DNA from: Paragordius varius
Lineage: Eukaryota; Nematomorpha
Length of the DNA: 64,000 bases
Assembly (NCBI GenBank): GCA_964247055.1
Contig: OZ176055.1
Location: 7,378,001-7,442,000 of the forward strand
Direction: 5' to 3'
Shown: one piece after another, positions 1 to 12,687 of the stretch
How the letters are laid out: every line of letters begins with the position of its first letter
Numbering within the stretch: the first letter of the stretch is position 1
Notes under the pieces: generated by a model
Seen by the model: the letters and a program-made list of their open reading frames with translations, nothing else
What the model was told of the DNA's origin: nothing
Databases searched by the model: none
Made by a program: the position numbers and the translations under genes

Positions 1-1866
1 ATAATTAGCAAAATATAAATGTAATGTTATCTAATTTTATAATTAAAAAATTATGAGGCTATGCCCAAAAACCAATTGTTTCATTTATACAAAATTGTTG
101 CCTTAGCATACACAAATTTTTATTAATTAAAATTATATTTTAAATATCTGATTTTCCATTCTCGCTTTACTTTGTAAATGTCGAACCTTAATAAATCACT
201 GACTTAAAATTTATCTATTTACTAATATGTTTGATTACAAAAATATTTTATATGGGAAATTCCCAAAAACAGCTAACATCGTGAACCACAAATTTTTCTG
301 ATTGTGAAGATTGGTGACATCCTTTAATAAAAAATGCGAAAATTAAAAAAAAACCATATTTTAAATTAACAAATAATCATTATTTTTTAATATATGTATA
401 AATTTGATTTTTAAAATTAACCTTCTTTCTTACATTAGATTACGATCCCTGAAAATGTTGGGATTATTAAATATTTTGGTGGTTACGGACCCCATCCATA
501 AACAAACATAGGCTGGAATGTTTGTTTCTATTCTATTTACTTTATTAATATAATATACTAATTAAATTAACAAATGCACACTCTATTGAATACAAATTAG
601 TATAATTTTTTTTTCAAAAATTCAATTTATAAATTTTAATGTAGTTCAATTTATTATTTGGCACGGGGCATATTTATTATGTATTCATATTTCATATATT
701 TAACACATTTCGACAAAAATGGGGGTCTTAAATAAATGTTTTGAATTGTATATTATTCGATAGCCGAAACCTGCATTAAATGAATATTGAAATGATTTAT
801 GCGGTTAAAATACTCGAAAAGAAGCTTTTACTTTTCTACTATTAGCCCAACACAAAAAAATTGCTTCATATTAGGTGGAATTGAAAAAATTTAACATAAC
901 AAAATATTGTTAATATTTACCAGATAACATTAAACGCAAAATGTAACTGATCTACATTTTTTGAAAAGATTAAGTAATCCCACTTTGAGGTCATATTGAA
1001 CCAAATATAACTTTTTTGGAAAATTTTTTAAAATATATTTTATATACACAATGTCCACATTTATGCTGAATTATTCATTAATTTTGGTTAATACAAAATA
1101 TTAAAATTAAACTGTTTTTTCCTTGTACTTGTTTATGGACAAAATTTGTTTTAAAACACACACTCATCAACAATATGTGAATGAGCCAACTTATAAATGT
1201 GCATACTGTATTATCCTATAAAGTTAAAGTTTACCCAATATATCGGGTTTAAAAAATAAGCCTTATAGAAAAAGAGAAATCTCAGACCAAGTTTGCTTCT
1301 TTGAATAAATATCTATTAATCAGTACTGTCTTGATAGGGGTATTCAGTCTTTCGGGAGAAAATTTTATTTCCATCCTTATAAATCTTTCTTTCCCCTGGT
1401 CTTCCTCTCACCTTTTTATCAATTCTTAGTTTCAAATATAAAACTTCTATCCTTGAAAAGGTTAAATGTTTCTCAAGTAGACATACATCCCACCCTTCAA
1501 GAATTTTCGTTCAAATAGTAATTAGCATATAATTTTTACCAAACATCCATCATTTGCAAAATAAATATTTTTATCTACGCACTATCATGCGAAAAAATTC
1601 TAATAATTTACCAGAAGATTCTGTCAATCTTTTTTATAAACATACTCTATACAATTTTTTTTGTTTAGATTTCTGTATTTGTATAAAAACAATTTATTTG
1701 ATGGTTTCAAATAAATTGTTTTTAATACGATTATAATATCCTTTGATTATGCTGCTTGACTAATATATGGCTGCCAAATATGGCTGAGTTTCGTTAATGA
1801 TATCATTTTCTATTTTTCATTAAAGTTTTAAAAAATTTTATGTTTTGGGTCCTGCTTTAAGGTTTG

Positions 1867-1867
<1 letters not shown>

Positions 1868-1898
<31 letters not shown>
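1868..1898. repeat. (TA)n microsatellite
   Basis: An uninterrupted TA dinucleotide run of about 30 bp. Confidence 0.9.
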
Positions 1899-1902
<4 letters not shown>

Positions 1903-2171
1903 AGATATTTTATGCAGGCCGCAGCTTAGTGCCATCCTATTTTTTTTAATATCCAGTAATATTATTTGCACAGTTTACTCCAATAACATCGTAACTTATC
2001 TATTTCAAGAGAGAGAGAGAGCCAACCTTCATATAAAAAGTAATTAGTTTTTCAAAAAAATCAGTCTGGAATATAGCGTGCGCAACACCATTTATTAAAA
2101 TGTTTCCGAAATATATTTTAAAAAATATATAAATAAGGCAAGCAAAATAATGAACTAAATCCAATTATATC

Positions 2172-2175
<4 letters not shown>

Positions 2176-2215
<40 letters not shown>
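2176..2215. repeat. (TA)n microsatellite
   Basis: An uninterrupted TA dinucleotide run of about 40 bp. Confidence 0.9.
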
Positions 2216-2216
<1 letters not shown>

Positions 2217-3135
2217 GAAACCATTTAAAATCTTCATTAATATTCATGAGGTTTTTATTAATGCACAGGACCGCAATTAAAATGATAAATAAGTCTTTTG
2301 CTTTTTTTGTTCGTTTAAAATTTATTATTTTATCAAATATATTGTGTTAATTTAATTTACCTTAAATTCATTTATAGTTAAACAAAATATTTTTATGTCT
2401 TTTTGTTAAATTAGTCACGAAACGTCTGCGCCGCTTATATTAAAATTCATTTTTCAAACCCTGAAACTCAACTTAAATCAAATTAAGAGTTTAAAATGCA
2501 TTCATTAGTCATTCCATTATAAAATCCATGACAATATTTTAAAATTTGCAAAGATTGTTGGAAATTTGGCATTTTTAAATAAAATTTAGATTAACTGGGA
2601 TTATTATATTTAAAACACTTTTAAATTTAGACTCTGATAAACAGATGAAAATAATATATCCACCGTTTTTAAAATAAAAATCGGGCAGTAAGGCCTATCT
2701 CAAGTTGGCGGAATAACTAAATTAATTTGAAATGAATACTTTTAACCATTGCAAAATTGTAATTAATAATTTAGTTCATAAAAAAAATTTGTTTTGAATA
2801 TTTATGCCTTCTTAGTTTTTGTCCATATTCTGATATACCATTATTTATCATTAGGCTATTGAGTTTTAAGTATGCAGCAAGCTTGTATATATACCATTTC
2901 TCAGTCACCACACTTTTTCAAGGAAATGCATTCCATTTAATGGAACTAAGAATGTTGCCTTTGTCTGAAAAATGGTATATATGGCAAATAAAATTAATAT
3001 TACTGCCTTGTCAAACTTACAACATGTCAACTTATTTGATGCATAAAATATACACTTCGGCTAAATTTTAGCAAAGGAGATACCACACAAATTTTGGTTA
3101 ACAATAACTCGAAGCTTAAAAGTTAACGTAAAAAT

Positions 3136-3334
3136 CAGAGGCGTAGCTTGCATTTCTGGCACCCCTTCCCCTCAACCCTTGCGTTTTAAAAAAATAATAT
3201 TCAAACCGTATTCATAAATGGGTTATTTTTTAATGTCTTATTTAAAATAATTTAAATATGTATTTTTTGAAATATTTTTTTTTAAATCCGACACCCCTTC
3301 AACTATGACGCCTCCCCCTTTAGCTACGGCTCTG
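3136..3334. mobile_element. hAT-type MITE, 199 bp
   Basis: The element starts CAGAGGCGTAGCT and ends AGCTACGGCTCTG, a 13-bp terminal inverted repeat with one mismatch. CACCCCTTC is repeated inside both ends. The flanks gtaaaaat and ataagaat match at 6 of 8 positions, as a decayed 8-bp target duplication would. CAG...CTG ends plus 8-bp duplications are typical of hAT-derived nonautonomous elements. There is no coding capacity. Confidence 0.75.
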
Positions 3335-5884
3335 ATAAGAATCCTTAAAAAATATGGGTCTTTTATATAATTTTGAAGCGTTTAATATATTTGCGGTTTA
3401 TTTTCATAAATAATATTTTCGGATTTTAATTTTACCGAATATCAACCATTATTTATAATATAAGCATTACATTTATTTATTTACCCTTATAGAGGGAAGT
3501 TAATTATAAACACACAGATTAACATAAATTTGTATAAATAAATACCGAAATAAAAAAGAGTTTTATACAGGTACAATAATTTCTATGTGTTATCTCCGTT
3601 TTTGAACGTAATAAGGATAATATGGGACGTCCATCCTTTTCCCAAATCTCAATGGCATTTGATTTCTTTTGTAATCTCTTTCTGCTAAAAATATTATTTT
3701 CAAATACCATATTAAATCATCTAAATCCAACAAAGTGTAGAAAGAGTATATTCTTTAATACGCCTAAAGTTATGGCCGAATTAACAAAAAAAATGTAATT
3801 CACTAAAGAATTTTATATATATATATATATATATATAAGTATGTATAAATTTTTAAATAATTTAAAGATTTTCGGTGAAAAAATATAAAGTATAGGTATT
3901 TATATTACCAAATTGAAAGCCTTCATTGCCCCAAATAAACTTGCAACTCAAAATTATTATTAGCAAAACTCCCATAGAAGCAAAAGCCATATTAAAATTC
4001 ATTCTTATCCGGAATCTTTGGGCTAAATTTTATTACGAAAATAAATTGATTTGTCCTATAGTTGAAAATTTAATTAAAGAAATATTTATTTTAAAAAATA
4101 TAAATTTGAAGTAAAAATATAGGGTTTTCTTCAATTATTAAGCTTAGAAACCGCGTGTTAGGAAAACCCAACACACTAATTAATCAATATGTGATGTTAC
4201 AAATACTCCAAATATAAATAATTTAAGTATAAACAGATCTTAATATGCAAAATTTGTGGATGAATTGGGTTGGAAATAACATTTAAAACTTACTATTTGT
4301 AGCGTGAAAATAGTTACTTCGGGTTTTATGATTTCGAATTTGTTGATGTGGAAAATATTTAAAAAAAACACAGAAAGAATTCGAATTAGTAAAGTATAGC
4401 TTAAAAAGTGGCCTTTTATATAACAACGAGGTTGTGGTCCAAAAAACGCCGAAAAAAAAACAAATTAATTTAGGAAACGGTATAATATCTATATAATTAT
4501 ATATTAATATTAATATCGTGGATGGTTGGTTGTTCAAAACAATAAATATAGGAAAAAGTTTTTAGTTAGGTTAGCGTTGTGCTTATTACTTCCAAAAACA
4601 AGGCGCGCGTAAAATTGGAAAATATAAAATTATAAAGCAATGGATGCATTTAAAAAGCTTAAATCATTGTATAAGTATATATGGTGAAAATATGTTGCAT
4701 ATATTAATATAAAAATAAATGCGTCAATTGTGTGAAACTGCCTAATTAACCCTTTTAAAATTATGCTTTTTGCAAACAAAAGGTGTTTAAAGGAAGTGAA
4801 AATTACAATAATGGATTTAAAATATTCAATTATCGCAAAGCTTATTTAATTTTGGGCAAACTTTGGTCTATTATGCGTCTGAGTTTAGCGGTTTTTACAA
4901 ACACTATTTTTAACCACAAAGAAATAATAGTAATGTAATAACGGAAGCATTGCATATAACTATTATTATATTTAAATTATGTAAAAACTTTTAAAATGGT
5001 CGGCAATAGGGAAAGATAGAGATTGGCTATGCAGATGCAGTTTTTAGCTTTTAATTGGTGAATAAATATATATTCAAGATAGATTTTAAAAAAAGTAGGT
5101 TTAGACATGAATCTAAATTCTGTTGCCAGCGTTCCTACCATCCATTGATTAATTTCTTAACAAATGGATTTCAACATAGCCTAAACAATTTCTCTTTTGT
5201 AACTAATTTTAATTGTCATATGCATTTTCGACGTAAAAAGTAGCAAAAAAAAATTTTAATTGGATTAATTAATGCCTTTTTCCTAGATAAAAGAATTTAG
5301 ATGTTTAATGAATACAGAAAACGCTAATGCAACACCTTTGACACCAAAATAATAATAATAGATGTGAATGCGGAAGGCATGAATGGGGAGGAGAAAAATT
5401 TTAACAAAAAATATCGTCTAAATATTGTTAGCATAACTTTATATTTTACATTTTTTTTAAAAAAATCCTAAATATAATAAATAAAATAAGGTAAGAAGAT
5501 GTTTCCTTACAAGGTTCACAAATTTGAGATGTGCATAATGTAAAATCACAATGATTACGATAATTTTTAAAAATTTAAATTTTACAATCTTATTTTATTA
5601 TTTTTAGCCAATAGGTTATTGATTAAATTTTTTGATGTGAAGCTATAAATTTATATTTTTTAGCAGCTTATGACTATTGTATCTATAAACCGCAAATATG
5701 CGATGATAATTTATAAAATAGGGCTAAAATTGAAAATTATGGTATAGTTAGAAGGTTAAAATTTAGTGATTATTTTAAATATTTATTTCTCTTGATACTG
5801 ACTTATTCATCTGCTAATTTTTAATCTTAATCTGTTTTTGTAAAAACAAACGTTGATGTTGATTGAATCGACAAATATACCACT

Positions 5885-6700
5885 AATAGAAGTCATCAGC
5901 GAAAATTATACGGAGGATTATGATACAGATATCATTTCATTCATCTGACATTCGAACCATAACCATAAACAACCAAAATTTGAGTCCACCAAAATATATC
6001 ATCTTATTTTTATATATCAAGAATAATGCCGATTGCGCCTGAAAAAAAATTTGCGGTACGCTTTGCCATCAGAACAAGGCTGTTAATATTTATCGTTTGG
6101 TGGCTAAAATTTACATGTATCACAAAAAAAATGGACGTGTCTTGTTATTGAAACCAATAAACGCAAAATGCGTCCTACCAAGGAATGTAACAAAAATCGC
6201 AAAAAGGCTTGTGAAATCCTGCTTCAGCGTAACAAAAAAACATGTTTGCATTGAATTGGGATGGTTGAAAAGAAATGGCCTAACGTCATACCAAATCGAA
6301 AACATTGTTGTTTTCACCCTTTAAACCGGTCCATCAACACCAATGCCAAATTTCAAAAAGACTGATCATCTGGTGGGACAACGATATTGGATATTAGAAA
6401 CTTTTTGAAACCCGAGGAAACCAGTAGAAACGCTGTACTCAACAAACAATCAATTACAATGCATTAATTGAAAACTAGCGGAATTGGCCAGAAAACATGG
6501 CAAATTGATTAGCTACAAGATGCTCTACCTAGCACAGCATAACGAGTGAAAGAAATGATAAAATCTTTTTGATGGGATTTTTCGCACCATCTGAACTCTC
6601 CTGTTGTGGCGTTATTTACAAATTTGCATCGTGGAGGACACTTTATGGCATTCATTTATTACTAAACCATATGGAAATGTTAGGCCATTTTAAAAATTAA
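5885..6700 (+). mobile_element. Decayed mariner-type DNA transposon (copy 1)
   Basis: Broken plus-strand frames contain recognisable mariner transposase blocks. Around 6328-6360 a proline-glycine-proline-serine-like stretch is followed by IN-T-NAKF. Around 6370-6460 there is a WWD-like segment, then FLKPEET and LNKQ, which parallels the family WWD...YELLKPGET...QL block. The 3' part, 6490-6650, is degraded. The 5' region (5899-5960) aligns with the start of the copy at 30.8-31.6 kb. Several stops and frameshifts break the frame, so it is an inactive fossil. The exact terminal repeats were not found. Confidence 0.7.
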
Positions 6701-8465
6701 ATTGGTTGCCTTTCAAATTCACAATTTGTTAAATATAGGTAAAAACACTGATTGCATCTAGCATATCTATGAATATATATAAAAAAATAAGCATCGATGA
6801 ATGAGTAACCTATACAGAATATTGTTCAAAGAACCATTTTTTATATAGATTTATAAGAAAGGCGGTCAATGAGGCCATTTAGCTTTAACTTTGCTGCTAG
6901 GTTTAAAAGTTTGCTTAAGGTTTTCTAGAGATTCGTTAGGACAATACAGATATTCTCTTAGCATGGTAACAAAATATTTTTTTGGATAACATTAAAATTT
7001 ACCAATAAAAAGCTGAAATTTGATATTTTCATCGTTATATGTTTGTAGGAAATAATCAATTTATTTTTTTGTAGTTAATATCATTTATGTTCATAACTTA
7101 TATACCTTCAACCAATGATTTTTTTTAATAAAAAATTTAATATGTGCAAAATTATTTTTAGATTAATTTATAATTACTTAGGGACTTCTTATTTTGTATA
7201 AATAATTTTGGTGTCCTTGAAAAAAATCTCAAATTATGATTAATTTTTATTAGATTCATACGTGTGCACAAATGTGCATTATTTAATTATATTGAAAAAT
7301 CGTTTTTTCAACAATAAATTTAATTAAAAAATAATAGTTATTTAATTCGTCAACAATAACTTATAATCCCTCAAGAAAAAGAAATTTAAATACTTAGGAA
7401 TATCAGAGAAAACTTAATATTTAATTAAAACAAGCTTTGAGTTAATTTATTTTTTGAATATAAAATTATTTAAAAACTTAAGCCTATACCAAAATAAATT
7501 ATTATTTTATTAATATAAAAATAGAAATTAAGTCACATCAGCATTATGGTGGCTAAATCATCATAAATTATTTAAAAGCATACATATACAGTAGCGTATA
7601 GGGTAAAAAATATTGTGTCCATAATTGATAAATGGAATTTATGTTATAATTTAGGGGATCTGGCAACCCTTTGTAGTTTTTTAGCATCCATTACTGTATG
7701 ATAAATTAATTTGCTTTTAAACCAAAATTAGCTCGCTTTTATTTGTAAATTATGTTAAATAGATGTAGGAATAATTTAAAAAACAATTACCTACTTTGTG
7801 CATTTATTTAAAAACGTTATGATAAAAACTTGTGGACGTGTTTTAGGCAGAGTGACAGTATATACATATTTTTTTGGCAATACTTAAAAAAACTAAATGT
7901 TTAATCACAATGTTGATTATTTAGATTGCAACAAACAGCCCGTATACAGAATACAGTACAGATTTTCAAATGCTTAAGAATTTTTACACTTTGATCACTG
8001 CTGTTTTTAACTTTCTTTTTTATATAAATCATACCAAGGGGTAAATAATTTTATTTGAATGGTCATTATATATCATAACTTTCACCGTTATTTGAATTGT
8101 ATTATTTTTTATAATATCTCATTTTTACAAAATATAGTTTATATAGAATTAGCCCTAAGTAAAAAAATAAAATTTGAAAAATTTCTATTTGGTTAGACAA
8201 AAGGTTATTTTGCTCAAGGTATTTTCACAGTAAAATGCAGTATAAAAAATTTTTTGAAGATGGAAACTAAATAACATAGAAACTTTATTAGCAAATTATG
8301 TTATATTTGGCCTGGAGTACGACAGATGCAGGATTTTAAGGGCAATATCTATTTAACTATACGTTATATAAAACTGTGTTGCAACGAATCCACCATTAAG
8401 AATAGCTTTTACTATTTTTGCTGGACCTAAAGGAACAAAATTAAACAAAAAATCAGATATTAAAC

Positions 8466-8670
8466 CAGGGCATTCGAAACAAATGGCTTCTCGGCCGCAA
8501 TGTAGTTGGAAAAACCCGAAGAGCCGTATTCACAAAATGTATGGGCACTAATAAAATAATTTTTTGGATTTTAAACATAAAACTGTTCATAAATTACGAA
8601 AACACTAAAACTATTTATTTAAACTTTTTTTGCTTCTCAAAACTTGGAAAGCCGTATTTTACTTACCGCT
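8466..8670 (-). mobile_element. Degenerate copy of the GC-ended hAT-like MITE family
   Basis: It begins CAGGGCATTC, followed by AAATGGCTTCTCGGCCGCAA. This matches the reverse complement of the conserved end (GCGGCCCGCGAAGCCATT) seen in the copies at 21.0, 28.1 and 54.7 kb. The adjoining CCGTATTCACAAAATGTATG segment also parallels those copies. The far end is not clear. Confidence 0.5.
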
Positions 8671-10821
8671 TTTTCGTAATAGCATTCTTTTGATAATAAA
8701 ATTTAATGGTATTTCTCGCTGGAAACCCCTATAGCCTCTCAACATAAAAAAAAAAATTTTATATTTTAAATATGAGTATACAGTCGAGCTATTATCTCAT
8801 CAGTTCCCCAAAACTAAAAATCAGTGTTTTGTAATAATTTATATAAATTCGTGCATAGAACAACACTATACAATATTTCTATGATGTTTAAATTTTATAA
8901 GTTGGCAGATTATAGTCTTATAGATTAGGATTTTGTGTATCCTCATGGTGACATATTGTATCACAAAACACAAGAGAAATAAAACTTTTCACAAAATTGC
9001 TGGTTAACATAAAGATTGGGCAAAATATATATATCGATGGTATAAAATATTCTGATTCTTTGTTGATATATGATTAAATCATTATACCTAGTAGGATCGG
9101 TTCTATTATCCTCACATTATTTCTGGAAAAAAATTGGCCCCCTCTTTATTATTTTATCAGTAATTGGTTATGATATAATTTAACAATATTCATTAAATTA
9201 TGATTTAAAATCTTGATCCTGACTATTTAAAGTGTATATCACGCCAAAATATTTTAGCATATAAATTAATATTTGTCTTAACGTCGATGATATTTTTTAA
9301 TATAAAAAATTAGATTGGAAGATTCTTATGGAAAATGCAAATAATGATATTTTTATCTCTATTAACATATATTAATTAAATTTTATAGGGTTACCAGATT
9401 GATATGTATATATAAACATATAATATACCAAGGGTTGCAATTTTTAAGCTTTTCTTTTTATTCTTGACTTGAAAAGCGTTATGACTGAATTAATTTTTAA
9501 AGGAAAAAACCAATTATTTCTAGAATATTAATATTTAATCGATTCAAATTAATAAGCTAAAATAACATAAATATAAATTTGTTTTCAAGTTTAAAAACCT
9601 ATGGATGATTTTACGTTGTTATCATAAATTATTTATCCATAACTGTCATATATGAGATGTTTTATATACAAAAAATTCTTGATTCCTGATTTTATAGCAA
9701 AGTAATAGGGAGGAGTCAAATTAAAATCTAAAAATTAATTAATAATTTATAGAATGAGAATCAGAATTTGTTATATGCTTGTAATTTTGACATATATGAA
9801 GTATCGTATCCAATATAAATAATTTATGCAATTGCATTTTAGCAAATTTTGCAGTTACAAATTAATAAACAGCCTGTTTCCTAAAAAATGTAGGTTCATA
9901 CATATACTGGCTGTTAAATTAAAACACATTTGATTATTTGAATGAATTGGGATATATACATATCAATATATGGTTTACAAATAATTTCAAACTCTTGGTA
10001 AATTTAATAAAACTCATTAATATTATAAACATGCGGGAATCCCACTTAATTTTTATCCGAAAACGTAGATATTGGTTCTACATTAAAATCATAGTTTTTA
10101 AAAACCTCCATACATAACTGATAATTAACATTGCAAAAAGTGTATAAATATATTTTTTTATATAGTTCTTCTTGTTGAATCCATCTATTACATCGATATT
10201 TTTGATCTTGCAATAACATAAACCAAGTTCAAGGCAAATTGGAATTTTTAAGGATAGTCCTATCAATTTACAAAGTGTTTGTGTGCTCCAAAACATGCTT
10301 CACCAAATTTGATAAAATCTTAACGTAGAAAATGCCTTTCTACGAAAAACTGATTTTACTGTATTAATGCATATATTAGGATTTAATATCGAACAGTCTC
10401 AGCTTTATTCGTTCACTTAAACTGCCGATGGTATCGACGTTTGGATTAACATATACTAATATTTTATGTTTAAAATATAGCTAATAAATTATTTTATTAG
10501 AGTACAATAAAATTAAGATTGATTGCGCAATTTTATTAATATCTTAACAATTTAACCTAAATCTTGAAACCACAGAAAAGTCTTATAAAAAAAATTAAAA
10601 AAATCGATATAAAATTAAAGTGGATTAAATTTTTTGGTTGAATGGGATTCACAACTTGTCCGTTGTGTCTGGTAAATTATTTGGCCAAATTCATGATGTA
10701 TGATGACATTTATTTGCAAAATACAAATATATTATTATATATCATAAATTTATATATCGTGTTTTGATTAAATTAGGATACGTACGTTTCTTGTGATTAA
10801 ATTAAAGATATAGATGATATA

Positions 10822-10823
<2 letters not shown>

Positions 10824-10853
<30 letters not shown>
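10824..10853. repeat. (TA)n microsatellite
   Basis: A TA dinucleotide run of about 30 bp in the gene-poor left part of the window. Confidence 0.85.
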
Positions 10854-10857
<4 letters not shown>

Positions 10858-11484
10858 TATAAATTAGGTTTTCCTGAGTGTCAAAGAAGAAAATCGAAAA
10901 TTAAAAAGTGCACAATAGCTAAGTTAAAACATTTTTTTTAATATGGTGGCGTTTAGATTAAATACGAAAGTTTATAAATGTAATTAATATAATGCTTTCA
11001 AGAGTAATGTGATGAAATTTTATTATAAATAGCCATAAAAATTTAGTTTTCGCTTTCGATTACAGTTCTGTCATATATGTGTGGTTTCAATCAGTTTCTA
11101 AGATTTTCTTTGAAAAGTCTTTTGAAAAATTTAATTCTAAAGTAAATAGGCCAAGACCACACATCAAAGGGAATCCAAATCTAGCGAAGAGTATTCTTCA
11201 TAAAATGCCTAAGATTAAAAAATATATATATAAATAATCTCAATTTTAATTTAATTTATTATAAATGGATGAAGTTATAATCATATATATTATTATAACA
11301 TTTTATAATTCTTAAAAACGTCTAATTGCTATATTAATATGAAACCAAAGGTCCCAGAGGAATCTGAATTTCCAATAATTATAAAAGACATTGTAATAAC
11401 TAAACTTAGTATCTAATTAAATTATTGAGTTAGATACATTTATCAAAATCATTAAAGAATCGAGGATCAACAATATCTGGTCTA

Positions 11485-12540
11485 ATCAGTCATAAGTTAT
11501 CGGTTTAACAAAGAGAAGATGCCATACAGACGATTAATTTACCACTACACTATTTTGTTCATCTAATATGCAAAGACACACAATTAATTCGCCAAAAGCG
11601 TTTTAATTTCATCATTCAGTAACCGAGGTCTCTACCTGAAAAAAAAATTTACGGCACGCATTGGTTTGCTTATTTGATCAAAAGAAAAATGCTGTTTAAT
11701 GTCATTTGCAAAAACATAGAGTCGGCATGTTTCATAGATTAAAACATGTAAAACGGTTTCGAAAATTATTTGTTATTTGAATGTGAATCGTAAAGCAAAG
11801 TTATTGGATAATGATTAAACTCTAACTCATCGGCAATCGATAAAAGTATTGCTTGTATCACATAACTAAACGTTTAAGAGCAAAGAAAAAATCAATAAAC
11901 TCGATAAATAGTCCCACACAATTAACGTCAAATTAAAAATCGCAAAGGAAACTGCTTAACCGTCAGGAAAGGATATTATTTTTGCGAATTTCAACGGGCG
12001 ATGGGAATTAGCTTTATTTTATAAATACAAACGGTAAAAATCCCTTACTTGCCAGGCCTGGCCATAAACACCAATGCCAGCTATAAGCCCATGCTAAGTG
12101 TTTTGGTTAAAAGAGCGGTATTTTGTACAATGGACTTTTGTCCGGTGAAACCGTGAATACAATGCTTTTGCCAACAATAAATAATTTATGCCAAGCATTA
12201 ATTGAAATACGAGTGGAAATCGGTGAGAAGACATGGCAAAGTCATTTTGCCACATTACAATGTCCCCTCCCACACAGCGGAACTAGTGAGTGACACCTTA
12301 TAATACTGTTTAAAGGAATTTCTTACGCATCCGCCATATTCTCCCGACCTAGCGCTATCTGACTATTACCATATAGCAACAATGGGGAGTAAAGAGCAGG
12401 TCTTCAAAAATTTTATAGATGTTAGAAAATGGGTTGCCAAATGGTATGCCGCAAAAGATAATAGTTTTTCCCGATAAGGCATCATACACTACCTGAGAGA
12501 TGGGCGAAATGTGTAGAAGCCAATCGACAATAATTTAATC
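11485..12540 (+). mobile_element. Decayed mariner-type DNA transposon (copy 2)
   Basis: This is the best preserved of three related copies. Near 12051-12085 a PGLAINTNAS stretch corresponds to the block before the second catalytic Asp in mariner transposases. Near 12320-12380 the peptide THPPYSPDLALSDYY is the canonical mariner HPPYSPDLAPSDYHLF motif carrying the third catalytic Asp. The following KW-A-WYAAKD block and a GIIHYLRDGR-like block match the C-terminus. The 5' end carries ATAAGTTATCGGTTTAAC, which is shared with copy 3. Stops and frameshifts show that it is dead. Confidence 0.85.
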
Positions 12541-12687
12541 ATAATAAAATATTTATTTCCAAAACTACTAAAGACTTATGACTACACCTAATATATATCA
12601 ACATCTGATAAAAATGCAATAATTATGCTAAAATAGCAAAAATTGCAATTTTATAAAACATGTTACATACTGATATACATCAAAAAT
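12541..12687. other. DNPEP 3' flank
   Basis: A short AT-rich spacer between the dead mariner copy 2 and the DNPEP stop codon. It presumably contains the DNPEP 3'UTR. Confidence 0.5.

Larger units (their letters stand above)
1..5880. other. Gene-poor AT-rich intergenic stretch
   Basis: No coding block that I recognise on either strand. Open frames here are short and read as AT-rich noise. It contains (TA)n runs near 1868-1898, 2176-2215 and 3816-3837 and one hAT-type MITE (separate entry). The rest holds nothing that I can assign. Confidence 0.6.
6701..11480. other. Gene-poor AT-rich intergenic stretch
   Basis: I see no gene here on either strand. A degenerate copy of the GC-ended MITE family lies near 8466-8670 and a (TA)n run near 10824-10853. 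The remainder is unassigned AT-rich sequence. Confidence 0.6.

Noticed and set aside
6097-6324. 75-residue plus-strand frame as a host gene
   Set aside because: It lies inside dead mariner copy 1 and flanking blocks match transposase.
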